Source of the DNA: Candidatus Pelagibacter sp. TMED239
GTDB lineage: Bacteria; Pseudomonadota; Alphaproteobacteria; Pelagibacterales; Pelagibacteraceae
Length of the DNA: 17,382 bases
Assembly (NCBI GenBank): GCA_002169475.2
Contig: NHKK02000029.1
Location: 1-17,382 of the forward strand
Reading direction: 5' to 3'
The notes beneath the pieces were generated by a model, which saw only the letters and a list, made by a program, of their open reading frames with translations, was not told where the DNA came from and did not search any database. Positions within the stretch are counted from its first letter, which is position 1. Every line of letters begins with the position of its first letter. Positions 8,147 to 15,207 of the stretch are shown piece after piece. The position numbers and the translations under genes are program-made.

Positions 8147-8896
8147 TTATTTTTTTTCTGTTTGTGCTTTTTTATCTTCTTGTTTGTCGCCTTCTTTTTT
8201 ATCACCTTCTTTTTTACCTGCTTCAACAGATTTTGCATCACCATCTGCACCTTCAGCAGCTTTTGCATCACCTTCTGTTCCTTCACCTCCTTCAGCTCCT
8301 TCTTCAGTCGTTTCAGCTGGTTTTTCTGGCTCTTTAATTACTGTGGGAGCAGCTAGAGTAGCAACAACAAAATCTCTTCCTTGAATTGTTGGAGTTACAT
8401 TTTCAGGCAGTTTAATTGATGAAATTTTAAAACTTTCACCTATGTCTACATTTTCTAAATCAACAATAAGTTCAGTTGGAATTTTTTCTGTAGGACATTT
8501 TAATTCTACTTTTCTTCTTACAATATTTAACACTCCACCTCTTTTTAAGCCAGGCGATTTTTCGTGGTTAATAAATTTTACTGGTATTTCTAAAATAATT
8601 TTAGCTCCTTTAACAATTCTTAGTAAATCAACATGTATTGGCTCATCAGTAATAACATCGTAAGTAACCTCTCTTGGTAACACATTTTCTATTTTACCAT
8701 CTATGTTTATTGATATCATATTAGAGAGAAAATTTTCTTTTTGAATTAGCAACCTTATTTTTTTTGTGCTAAGTGATATTTTTTGATTTGCTTCAGAACC
8801 GCCATAAATAATAGCTGGAATGCTGCCATTAATTCTTAGAGAGTTTATATCTCCTTTTGTTTTTGTGTTTCTTATACTAGCTTCTAATGAATTCAT
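8147..8896 (-). CDS. rplY: Large-subunit ribosomal protein bL25 (CTC-type, long form)
   Basis: bL25 binds 5S rRNA. The 249-residue protein has the N-terminal L25 domain (about 1-92, with SIPAIIYGG) and the TL5/CTC C-terminal domain (about 93-185). It is longer than most CTC-type proteins because of a low-complexity tail from about residue 190 to the end. That tail is acidic first (EEGAEGGEGTEGD) and lysine-rich last, with repeated GDAK and KKEGD units. The tail is probably disordered and outside the folded core. The gene sits between prs and pth, an order known from many bacteria. The 44 bp before it hold no clear separate promoter. Confidence 0.95.
   Translation of the reverse strand: MNSLEASIRNTKTKGDINSLRINGSIPAIIYGGSEANQKISLSTKKIRLLIQKENFLSNMISINIDGKIENVLPREVTYDVITDEPIHVDLLRIVKGAKIILEIPVKFINHEKSPGLKRGGVLNIVRRKVELKCPTEKIPTELIVDLENVDIGESFKISSIKLPENVTPTIQGRDFVVATLAAPTVIKEPEKPAETTEEGAEGGEGTEGDAKAAEGADGDAKSVEAGKKEGDKKEGDKQEDKKAQTEKK
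8150..8329 (-). repeat. Low-complexity repeat region encoding the bL25 tail
   Basis: Short direct repeats underlie the tail. TTTTGCATCACC (plus-strand reading) occurs at 8231-8242 and again 30 bp on at 8261-8272. A roughly 15-bp unit containing CACCTTCTTTTTTA repeats around 8188-8217. Because spacing is in multiples of three, copy-number change would keep the frame. Confidence 0.6.
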
Positions 8897-8940
8897 AAAA
8901 GAAGGCTTTTTAGCTTATGTTCTTTAATAACTCAAGTAAA

Positions 8941-9873
8941 TTATTTGAACAAATCGGAAACAGAATTTGAATTAGAAATACGTTTTATTGCTTCACCCAT
9001 TAGGTTCGATATTGGTAAAACTTCGATATTCTTAGCTTTCTTAACTTTTTCATTGTTGTCTATGGTATCAGTAATTACTAAATTTTTAATTACCGAGCTT
9101 TTAATCTTTTCAACAGCATTTCCACTTAAAACACCATGGGTTATATAAACGTATACCTCTTTAGCTCCTCTTTCCTTAAGTGCCTTTGCAGCATTAACAA
9201 TTGTACCACCAGAGTCAATTATATCGTCAACAATGATACAAGTTTTGCCTTTTACATTTCCAATAATATTCATTACTTTTGATTTTCCAGGTGCGGGTCT
9301 TCTTTTATCGACAATAGCTAAATCCACATTCAATAGCTTACCAAGCGCTCGAGCTCTTTCAGTGCCACCAACATCTGGCGCTACACAAATAATATTATTT
9401 CCCTTAATATTCTTTTTTGCATGTCTTGCAAAAATAGGTGTTGCAAACAAGTTATCAACTGGAATATCAAAAAAACCTTGAATTTGTCCAGCGTGCAAAT
9501 CAACAGTTACAACTCTATCTGCGCCAGCTTTTGTAATTAAATTAGAAACTAATTTTGCAGAAATAGAAGTTCTAGGCACTACTTTTCGGTCTTGTCTTGC
9601 ATATCCAAAATATGGAATCACCGCAGTAATATTTTTTGCCGAAGATCTTTTAAGCGCATCAATACATAGTAGCAATTCCATTAAATGGTCATTAGCCGGA
9701 TAAGATATTGATTGAATAATGAAAATAGCGTTACCCCGAATATTTTCGTTTATTTCAATATAAATTTCTCCATCAGAAAATTTTCTAATACTTGAATTTA
9801 CAAGTTTAGTTTTTAAAAATTTAGAAATTTTCTTACTTAATGTTTTATTGCTATTGCCAGTTAGTAATTTCAT
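8941..9873 (-). CDS. prs: Ribose-phosphate pyrophosphokinase (PRPP synthetase)
   Basis: Prs makes 5-phosphoribosyl diphosphate from ribose-5-phosphate and ATP for purine, pyrimidine, NAD, histidine and tryptophan synthesis. The 310 residues match the usual class I length (about 315). Seen in order are [17 protein letters not shown] (31-47), YARQDRK (91-97), the metal-site segment with His127 ([11 protein letters not shown]), DVGGTERAR (167-175), the flexible-loop DKRRP (189-193) and the PRPP-binding loop [14 protein letters not shown] (212-225). pgeF ends 9 bp upstream and rplY starts 44 bp downstream on the same strand, so this gene is probably in the middle of the lgt-to-ychF series. Confidence 0.98.
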   Translation of the reverse strand: MKLLTGNSNKTLSKKISKFLKTKLVNSSIRKFSDGEIYIEINENIRGNAIFIIQSISYPANDHLMELLLCIDALKRSSAKNITAVIPYFGYARQDRKVVPRTSISAKLVSNLITKAGADRVVTVDLHAGQIQGFFDIPVDNLFATPIFARHAKKNIKGNNIICVAPDVGGTERARALGKLLNVDLAIVDKRRPAPGKSKVMNIIGNVKGKTCIIVDDIIDSGGTIVNAAKALKERGAKEVYVYITHGVLSGNAVEKIKSSVIKNLVITDTIDNNEKVKKAKNIEVLPISNLMGEAIKRISNSNSVSDLFK

Positions 9874-9882
9874 TGAGATATG

Positions 9883-10641
9883 CTAATTAATCATAATTAT
9901 TGAAATATTTCTACCATAATCATTCTCTTTATTTTTTAAAGCTCTTCTTGCACTAAATAAATTATTTTTTAGATTAAAAGTATCTTTATTAATTATTTCA
10001 AGGTTTTTAATGCCCAGATATCTTAACTGATGATAAACATACTTATTTAGGCAAAAATATGTTTTTTTTTTTCTATTTTTGAAAAATTTTTTATTTTCTG
10101 TATTTTTTTTGATAAATTTATCTTTAAAATCTTTTTTTACTTCATAATTTTCATCAGAAATACATGGGCCAATTACTGCAATTAGATTTTTAATATTACT
10201 ACCTTTTTTTAAAATAAAATTAATTGTATTTTTTATTATACCTTTATAAGCACCTTTCCAACCTGCGTGTATTGCAGAGACTATATTTTTTTTTCTATCA
10301 TAGATTAAAACTGGAACACAATCTGCCGTTAACACACCTATGGCAATGCCTTTAACATTTGTTATAAGTGAGTCTGCTCTAATTTTTTTTTTAAAGTTAT
10401 AATTTTCTTTAACAAAATAAAATTTATTGCTATGAGTTTGATTTAACAATACGAGTTTATGATATTTGACTCCAATTTTTTTGCACACAATCTTTAAATT
10501 TTTAATCACATTTATTTTTTTATCTTTTGATCCCAATCCACAGTTTAAACTTTTATATATACCTTTTGAGGTTCCACCTATTCGGTTGAAAAAACCATGT
10601 CTTATTTTATTAAATTGTGAAATTTTTTTTGATTTAATCAA
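9883..10641 (-). CDS. pgeF: PgeF/YfiH-family (multicopper polyphenol oxidase / laccase-domain) protein
   Basis: This is the COG1496 family. Members have been described as zinc-dependent purine nucleoside phosphorylase/adenosine deaminase enzymes and, in E. coli, as a factor correcting misincorporated peptidoglycan residues. The specific role here is not determined. The 252-residue protein carries the three metal ligands His70 (NQTH), Cys108 (TADC) and His125 (HAGWKG), plus the signatures HGFFNRIGG (15-23) and GPCIS. The start must be TTG at 10641: the preceding codon is a stop and no in-frame ATG or GTG occurs before HGFF. That TTG overlaps the midA stop in TTGA, so coupled translation is likely. 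The protein is very lysine-rich. Confidence 0.9.
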   Translation of the reverse strand: MIKSKKISQFNKIRHGFFNRIGGTSKGIYKSLNCGLGSKDKKINVIKNLKIVCKKIGVKYHKLVLLNQTHSNKFYFVKENYNFKKKIRADSLITNVKGIAIGVLTADCVPVLIYDRKKNIVSAIHAGWKGAYKGIIKNTINFILKKGSNIKNLIAVIGPCISDENYEVKKDFKDKFIKKNTENKKFFKNRKKKTYFCLNKYVYHQLRYLGIKNLEIINKDTFNLKNNLFSARRALKNKENDYGRNISIIMIN

Positions 10642-11690
10642 TTAATAAACCCTGTTTTAAATTGAATATTTTTTTTAGTAACAAACATTACTTTAAACAA
10701 TTCACCCATTAGGTTTTTTCCTATTAATCTTTTGAGTCTATAATAAATATTAATTTTTTTTGAGAAAGACATTTTTTTTGAAATCACTTCAGCTCTTTTT
10801 AGTATACCTAAATTTATAAGAAATTTTTTCTGGCTTGTAATAATGTTATTTTTAAGATTAAATTTTGTAAATAATTTTTCTATAAATTTAAAATTTAGAT
10901 TATAAGTAATATCAGCATTGCTAAAATTATCAAATAAGTCATTGTATTTGTGATTAAAAACTGATTGTAGTGTATTTTTCATTTGGTAATCATTATAACC
11001 GTAGTCAATTATCAAAATACCTCCGTTATTTTTATCAATTTTTTTAGAAATTTTTTTTATATATTTTAAGAGTAGAGGAGAATATTCAATAAAGTTTTGT
11101 TTATAAGAAATATTGAATCCAATTTTTTTTTCAAGTTTTTTAATATCCATTATTATATCCAATAATCTAGGTTTTTTAAATTTGGAAAATTTTATATTTC
11201 GTTCATACCATTTATTTTTTTTTTTAATAAATTGCTTTATTGGAAGAGAGTCGAAAAATTCATTAGCAATGAATATATTTGGAATGTTAGATAGTTCATC
11301 TAGATTTTTTAACCACTTAATTTTTTTAGTTTTAAGCTTTTTTTTTTGAATTTTTTTTAAGTGTATACTTTTTTCAAGGATATTAAATTTACAGCATTTA
11401 TTAAAATTAGGAAACTTTTCAAAAGACTTAATTATATCTGCAAACATTTCTCCATTACCAGCCCCTAATTCAATAAGGTTAAATTTTTTAGGACAATTTA
11501 AATTTTCCCAAAATGAAATAATCCATATAGCAATCATTTCAGAAAATAATATTGAAATATTTGGAGCTGTAGTAAAGTCACCTTTTTTTCCGAAAGGATT
11601 AACTTTCATGTAGTAACCGTTTTTTTTATTATACAAAGCTTCATATATATATTTATCTAGTGTTAAAATTTTATTTTTTTTAATTAACAT
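10638..11690 (-). CDS. MidA/NDUFAF7-family SAM-dependent methyltransferase
   Basis: This is the DUF185/COG1565 family. The eukaryotic member NDUFAF7 (MidA) methylates an arginine of a complex I subunit during assembly; the bacterial role is inferred by homology. The protein has 350 residues. The GDFTTAP segment (37-43) is characteristic, LIELGAGNGEM (72-82) is the SAM-binding motif I, and NEFFDSLPIKQF (143-154) is the family's second hallmark. The C-terminal half is divergent and lysine/asparagine-rich. Its ATG overlaps the end of lgt by 11 bp, directly after a long A run, and its TGA overlaps the pgeF TTG by 4 bp. The order lgt-midA-pgeF is familiar in alphaproteobacteria. Confidence 0.9.
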   Translation of the reverse strand: MLIKKNKILTLDKYIYEALYNKKNGYYMKVNPFGKKGDFTTAPNISILFSEMIAIWIISFWENLNCPKKFNLIELGAGNGEMFADIIKSFEKFPNFNKCCKFNILEKSIHLKKIQKKKLKTKKIKWLKNLDELSNIPNIFIANEFFDSLPIKQFIKKKNKWYERNIKFSKFKKPRLLDIIMDIKKLEKKIGFNISYKQNFIEYSPLLLKYIKKISKKIDKNNGGILIIDYGYNDYQMKNTLQSVFNHKYNDLFDNFSNADITYNLNFKFIEKLFTKFNLKNNIITSQKKFLINLGILKRAEVISKKMSFSKKINIYYRLKRLIGKNLMGELFKVMFVTKKNIQFKTGFIN

Positions 11691-12453
11691 TTTTTTTTTT
11701 AAAAAAAAGATACAAACCTAAGGCAAAGAATATAATGCTTGCTTGTTGTCCCATTGTTGTATTGAAAAGCAAATATCCAAGTTGAGGATCAGGAGCTCTA
11801 AAAAATTCTAATGAAAACCTAAACGCAGAGTAAAATATTAAAAATAAAGATGAGATTAAACTAGGAGTTTTAAAAGTATTTTTTTTTGCAAAGTAATTTA
11901 ATAATAAAAAAAGAATTAAGCCCTCAAAAATAGCCTCATATAACTGAGAAGGATGTCTAGGTAAATTATCTATTTTAATAAATTTTACTGACCAAAAAAC
12001 ATCAGTTGTTCTACCATATAACTCAGAGTTAATAAAATTAGCTATTCGTCCAAGAAATAATCCTATTGGAGCAACTAGTGAAATTAAATCTAAAAAAATA
12101 TATGGGTTTAGTTTGTGTTTTTTACAAAATAGTATAGTGGCAAATATCACACCCAATAAACCACCATGGAAAGACATCCCACCTTGCCAAATAATTAATA
12201 TTTCAGATAAATTTTCTAGATAATATTTAAGGTTGTAAAGAATAATATAGCCTATTCTTCCCCCCAAAATTATTCCTACTATTAGATATGCTATAAGATC
12301 ATCAAATAAATTAAGTAATTTTTCATCTTTTATTAATTTTTTTTTACAGTATATCCAGCCAAATATGATACCAAAAATGTAAGAAAGTGAATACCATCTA
12401 ATTTCCAGCGAAAAAATTTCAAATATAACTGGGTCAAAATTATTAATAAACAT
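11680..12453 (-). CDS. lgt: Prolipoprotein diacylglyceryl transferase
   Basis: Lgt transfers diacylglycerol from phosphatidylglycerol to the lipobox cysteine of prolipoproteins in the inner membrane, the first step of lipoprotein maturation. From the ATG at 12453 the protein has 257 residues. A start at 12498 would add 15 hydrophobic residues and abut the divergent ubiK ATG, so I prefer 12453, which begins like other Lgt proteins (MFINNFDPVIFEIF). Signatures are GGRIGY (64-69), FHGG with essential His96, the Lgt signature GRIANFINSELYGR (135-148), RHPSQLYEA (166-174) and FFRAPDPQLGY. About seven membrane helices are evident. The last codons lie in a T8A11 tract and overlap midA by 11 bp. Confidence 0.95.
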   Translation of the reverse strand: MFINNFDPVIFEIFSLEIRWYSLSYIFGIIFGWIYCKKKLIKDEKLLNLFDDLIAYLIVGIILGGRIGYIILYNLKYYLENLSEILIIWQGGMSFHGGLLGVIFATILFCKKHKLNPYIFLDLISLVAPIGLFLGRIANFINSELYGRTTDVFWSVKFIKIDNLPRHPSQLYEAIFEGLILFLLLNYFAKKNTFKTPSLISSLFLIFYSAFRFSLEFFRAPDPQLGYLLFNTTMGQQASIIFFALGLYLFFKKKNVN

Positions 12454-12459
12454 TTTTAT

Positions 12460-12465
12460 ATTATA
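12460..12465 (-). promoter_or_regulatory. Possible -10 element just ahead of lgt
   Basis: On the minus strand a perfect TATAAT is followed by ATAAAA and then the lgt ATG at 12453. If used, transcription would start at or within a base or two of the ATG, giving a leaderless lgt message. No convincing -35 is seen and the whole 45-bp gap to ubiK is almost pure A+T, so the call is weak. Confidence 0.2.
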
Positions 12466-12498
12466 AAGATAGAATATATTAATTATATATATGAACAT

Positions 12499-12750
12499 AT
12501 GTCAAAATCTAAATTTATAATCGATAAATTAGCAAAGCTGTTTGAACAGGGGATGGTATCTTACAAAGATCTAAGCTCAGAAATCATGAATATATTAAAA
12601 TCTAAAAGAGATGAGTTTATTTTTAAAATGAAACTGACAAGTAAAGAGGAAACTGAAGTCTTAAATAAAAGAATTGAAAATTTAGAAAAAAAAATTATAA
12701 ATTTTGAAAAAACTGTAAAAAAAAAATCTAAAAAGGTAAAAAAATCTTAA
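12499..12750 (+). CDS. ubiK: UbiK-family ubiquinone biosynthesis accessory factor (YqiC/BMFP family)
   Basis: UbiK-type proteins are small trimeric coiled-coil factors; in E. coli UbiK acts with UbiJ to support ubiquinone synthesis under aerobic conditions. The 83 residues match the family length. The N-terminal half (KFIIDKLAKLFEQG) is an amphipathic helix, the middle MKLTSKEETEVLNKRIENLEKKI aligns with the LVSREEFD...LEQRI region of UbiK, and the tail is a lysine-rich coiled coil. It is divergent from lgt, a position where I have seen this family in alphaproteobacteria. Its last 23 bp overlap the 3' end of the convergent histidine kinase gene. The small size and low complexity make this call less certain than its neighbours. 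Confidence 0.75.
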   Translation: MSKSKFIIDKLAKLFEQGMVSYKDLSSEIMNILKSKRDEFIFKMKLTSKEETEVLNKRIENLEKKIINFEKTVKKKSKKVKKS

Positions 12751-14041
12751 CTCTCAATCCATTAGCTGGAGATGTTTCTAGTTTTATATTTCCTCCATGA
12801 GATTGAATTATATCTGAGGCAATAGATAATCCTAAGCCAACACTTGACTTTGAGTCTCCTCTACTTTTGTCAATTTTGTAGAATGGTTTGAAAACATTTG
12901 TTCTTTCGTTTTCTGAAATTCCTGGACCATCATCATCTATAGTTATTGTTATATTGTTAGCCGTTTTATTTAATTTGATATCAATATTTTTTGCATATTT
13001 TATTGCATTATCAATCAAGTTATTAAAACATCTCCTAATTAAACTTTTTCTACCGATAAAATATATTCTATTGATTACTTCAAACTTAATTTCCTCTTTT
13101 TCATATTTTTCTATTGTTGATTTCAATAGTTCTGAAATATCAAAGGTTTCAGTTTCTTCTACAGATTGTGAACTTGAGAATTGCAAATATTCATTTAGCA
13201 TTTTTTCCATTTCAACTACATCGTTAGATAGCTTTTTTGATATTACCTTATCTTTTATAAGTGCAAGCTGTAATTTTATTCGTGTAAGTGGAGTTCTTAA
13301 ATCATGACTTATACCAGATAACATCTCAGATCTTTGATTTAAGTGACGCATAATTCTTTTTCTCATTTTTTCAAATTCATATCCTGCTCTTCTAATTTCA
13401 GCAGCTCCAGAAGGTCTAAATTCGTCAACGTCTTCTCCTCTTCCAAATCTTTCAGAAGCTTTAGCCAAATTAATTATTGGACGTGTTTGATTCTTTAAAA
13501 AGATGATTGCTATTGCTATTAATAAAAAAGCTGGGAGAGTAATCCAAAGGGCAAACATTCTAGCAGAACTATTTGTAACTCTATTTTTAGAAATATAGAA
13601 TTGAAAATAGCCATTTTTATGAGCAATTTTTAAATCGATTAATTCTTTATAAGATATTGTGTCAAACCAATAATTTAAATTTTTAGATTTTAATTCTCTT
13701 CTTAAGCTTCTATCTATCGGGCTAAACCATCTTTCCGTATTTTCTTTTGGTAAAATTTTATTATCTAAATATTTTACATTAAAGTTAAGATTTTCTTGAA
13801 AAATTTTTACCAGTGCATTTGTGTTGTTTTTTTCTTTTTCATAAACATTAATTAAAGTTACTATTTCTCCAACCAATGCACGAGTCATTCCCTTATTAGT
13901 TTTTATCCAAAGACTATCAAAAAAAACTACTGAGACAGTTATTTGTAATAGGATAATAGGAGTAGCAACAATTAATAAAGCTCTATAAAATAGACTCTTA
14001 GGCAGTAAATTTTTAAAAAATTTACTCAATCCATAAAACAT
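12728..14041 (-). CDS. envZ: EnvZ-type sensor histidine kinase
   Basis: This membrane sensor kinase is the probable partner of the adjacent response regulator. Its 437 residues contain TM1 (about 19-42), a periplasmic domain of about 120 residues with no recognised ligand motif, TM2 (about 163-182) and a HAMP linker (about 183-235). The dimerisation box SGISHDLRTPLTRIKL has phospho-acceptor His246. The ATPase domain has the N box NNLIDNAIKYA (340-350), G1 DDDGPGIS (369-376) and G2 GLGLS (402-406). It overlaps the regulator gene by 20 bp, consistent with one operon. The EnvZ name follows architecture and partner; the actual stimulus cannot be read from sequence. The C-terminus converges on ubiK with a 23-bp overlap. 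Confidence 0.9.
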   Translation of the reverse strand: MFYGLSKFFKNLLPKSLFYRALLIVATPIILLQITVSVVFFDSLWIKTNKGMTRALVGEIVTLINVYEKEKNNTNALVKIFQENLNFNVKYLDNKILPKENTERWFSPIDRSLRRELKSKNLNYWFDTISYKELIDLKIAHKNGYFQFYISKNRVTNSSARMFALWITLPAFLLIAIAIIFLKNQTRPIINLAKASERFGRGEDVDEFRPSGAAEIRRAGYEFEKMRKRIMRHLNQRSEMLSGISHDLRTPLTRIKLQLALIKDKVISKKLSNDVVEMEKMLNEYLQFSSSQSVEETETFDISELLKSTIEKYEKEEIKFEVINRIYFIGRKSLIRRCFNNLIDNAIKYAKNIDIKLNKTANNITITIDDDGPGISENERTNVFKPFYKIDKSRGDSKSSVGLGLSIASDIIQSHGGNIKLETSPANGLRVKIFLPF

Positions 14042-14699
14042 AGCCTGTACCTCTTATAGTTTGTAAATATTTTGGATTTTTAGGATCCACTTCTATTTTT
14101 TTTCTTAGTCTAGTTATAACTACATCAACTGATCTTTCTTTATCTAGATTTATCATTTGGCCTATTTCTTCTCTTGAAAATTTTTTTCCTGGATCATTTA
14201 TCATTTTTTCAAGAATTTTTTTTTCTGTATTATTTATTTTTGACTCTTTTGAATTTTTTGTAATTAATAATTTATTTAAATCTATTTTTACAACACCAAA
14301 ACTTATTATTCTTTTTTGATTTTTATTTTTTGTCTTATTTAAAATATTTCTAATTCTTAAAATTAATTCTTTTGGCTCAAAAGGCTTTGCCAAATAATCA
14401 TCAGCACCCGTTTCAAGACCTTCTATTCTTTCATTGGGTTCATTTTTTGCAGTTAATAAGATAATTGGAGTGTTGATCTTATTTTTATTTGCTAGCGTAA
14501 ATTCTAAACCATTTTGTCCTGGCATCATAATATCAAGAATAATAATATCAAATTTTATAATTTTAACTTTTTCTTTTGCTTCTTCTGCACTAGCTGCAGT
14601 TGTTACTAAATAATTATTTTCATTAAGGTATTGTTTAACCAGTTCTCTTATCCCCTCATCGTCATCAACCATTAATATGTGTGCTTTAAATTTATTCAT
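14022..14699 (-). CDS. ompR: OmpR-family response regulator (OmpR/PetR-like)
   Basis: This transcription factor is activated by phosphorylation. The 225-residue protein has a receiver domain (about 5-120) with acidic pocket Asp12-Asp14, phospho-acceptor Asp56 in IILDIMMPG, Thr83 and Lys105 in DYLAKPFEPKEL. The C-terminal winged helix (about 134-225) ends RSVDVVITRLRKKIEVDP and RGTGYVLW, typical of OmpR/PhoB DNA-binding domains. It overlaps the upstream MarR gene by 8 bp and the downstream kinase by 20 bp. The MarR-regulator pair resembles petP-petR of Rhodobacter capsulatus, where petR is adjacent to the bc1 operon. Whether it should be called OmpR or PetR is a naming choice that phylogeny would settle. 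Confidence 0.93.
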   Translation of the reverse strand: MNKFKAHILMVDDDEGIRELVKQYLNENNYLVTTAASAEEAKEKVKIIKFDIIILDIMMPGQNGLEFTLANKNKINTPIILLTAKNEPNERIEGLETGADDYLAKPFEPKELILRIRNILNKTKNKNQKRIISFGVVKIDLNKLLITKNSKESKINNTEKKILEKMINDPGKKFSREEIGQMINLDKERSVDVVITRLRKKIEVDPKNPKYLQTIRGTGYVLWIE

Positions 14700-15129
14700 T
14701 AATAATTTTTTTTATTACATTATCAAAATATAATACCTCTTTTGGATCTGAATTTAAAAAAGCTTTATAAATTCTTTTTTTTTGACTTGAAAAAACCTCT
14801 TCAAATAGTTTTTTTCCTGACTCACTTAAATAGATATGTTTTAGTCGAGTATCTTTTTTTCCTTTTTCAAAAAAAATATAATTTTTTTTTAAAAGATCTC
14901 TTAAAATACGATTTAAACTTTGTTTGGTTATTTTTAATTTTTTTAACAATTCAGAAATTGTAATTGCTTTATATATTGAAACTAAATGAATTACTTTATG
15001 GTGAGCCAACCCTAGTGAGTGCTTGTTCAATGATACTTTGGCATCTGCGAACGATTCTCTATAAGCCATAAAGAGTTTTTCAATAAATGCTTTCAACTGG
15101 TCGTCTTTTAAATATAAAAGTTCTTTCAT
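14692..15129 (-). CDS. petP: MarR-family winged-helix regulator (PetP-like)
   Basis: A 145-residue one-component DNA-binding protein. N- and C-terminal helices (about 8-35 and 110-143) suit the MarR dimer interface. The helix-turn-helix spans about 58-81 (ISELLKKLKITKQSLNRIL), and the wing follows at 83-100, leading to LSESGKKLFEE, the usual MarR recognition and wing region (the family DxR motif reads DTR, 93-95). It is the first gene of a three-gene operon with the response regulator and kinase and is divergent from ilvE. The PetP assignment is inferred from its coupling to an OmpR-type regulator, as in Rhodobacter capsulatus petP-petR; the MarR-family call itself is firm. No ligand is predictable. 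Confidence 0.75.
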   Translation of the reverse strand: MKELLYLKDDQLKAFIEKLFMAYRESFADAKVSLNKHSLGLAHHKVIHLVSIYKAITISELLKKLKITKQSLNRILRDLLKKNYIFFEKGKKDTRLKHIYLSESGKKLFEEVFSSQKKRIYKAFLNSDPKEVLYFDNVIKKIINE

Positions 15130-15144
15130 TATTGGTAAGTTATA

Positions 15145-15171
15145 TTGACATATTATAGATACAAAGATAAT
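15145..15171 (+). promoter_or_regulatory. Candidate promoter for ilvE
   Basis: A perfect TTGACA (15145-15150) is followed after 15 bp by GATAAT (15166-15171), 6/6 and 5/6 consensus matches with a spacer shorter than optimal. It would leave a leader of about 30 nt before the ilvE ATG. An alternative pair is TTGGTA (15132-15137) with TATAGA (15154-15159), spacer 16 bp. Confidence 0.35.
15152..15157 (-). promoter_or_regulatory. Possible -10 element for the MarR-OmpR-EnvZ operon
   Basis: The minus strand reads TATAAT here, about 22 bp upstream of the MarR start codon. The -35 position holds only a poor match (TCTTCA). The element lies inside the spacer of the proposed ilvE promoter, so a regulator bound here could affect both directions. 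Confidence 0.3.
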
Positions 15172-15207
15172 TTTTGAAGAAATTTAATCTCAAAAATATA
15201 ATTTAAT

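Noticed and set aside
8126..8384. Open frames antisense to the bL25 tail
   Set aside because: They are mirror readings of the repetitive Lys/Glu/Gly tail, giving phenylalanine- or serine/proline-rich low-complexity translations.
8897..8940. Imperfect hairpin (AAGGCTTTTTAGCTT) in the prs/rplY gap as attenuator or terminator
   Set aside because: The stem is four to five pairs with a bulge, too weak to support a regulatory call.
12454..12498. Longer lgt starting at 12498, abutting the ubiK start codon
   Set aside because: The 15 added residues are not part of the usual Lgt N-terminus and would consume the entire divergent promoter region.
12888..13307. 139-codon open frame antisense to the histidine kinase
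   Set aside because: It lies entirely inside a well-supported kinase domain, has no recognisable domain or start context, and its composition is what the reverse complement of the kinase would give.
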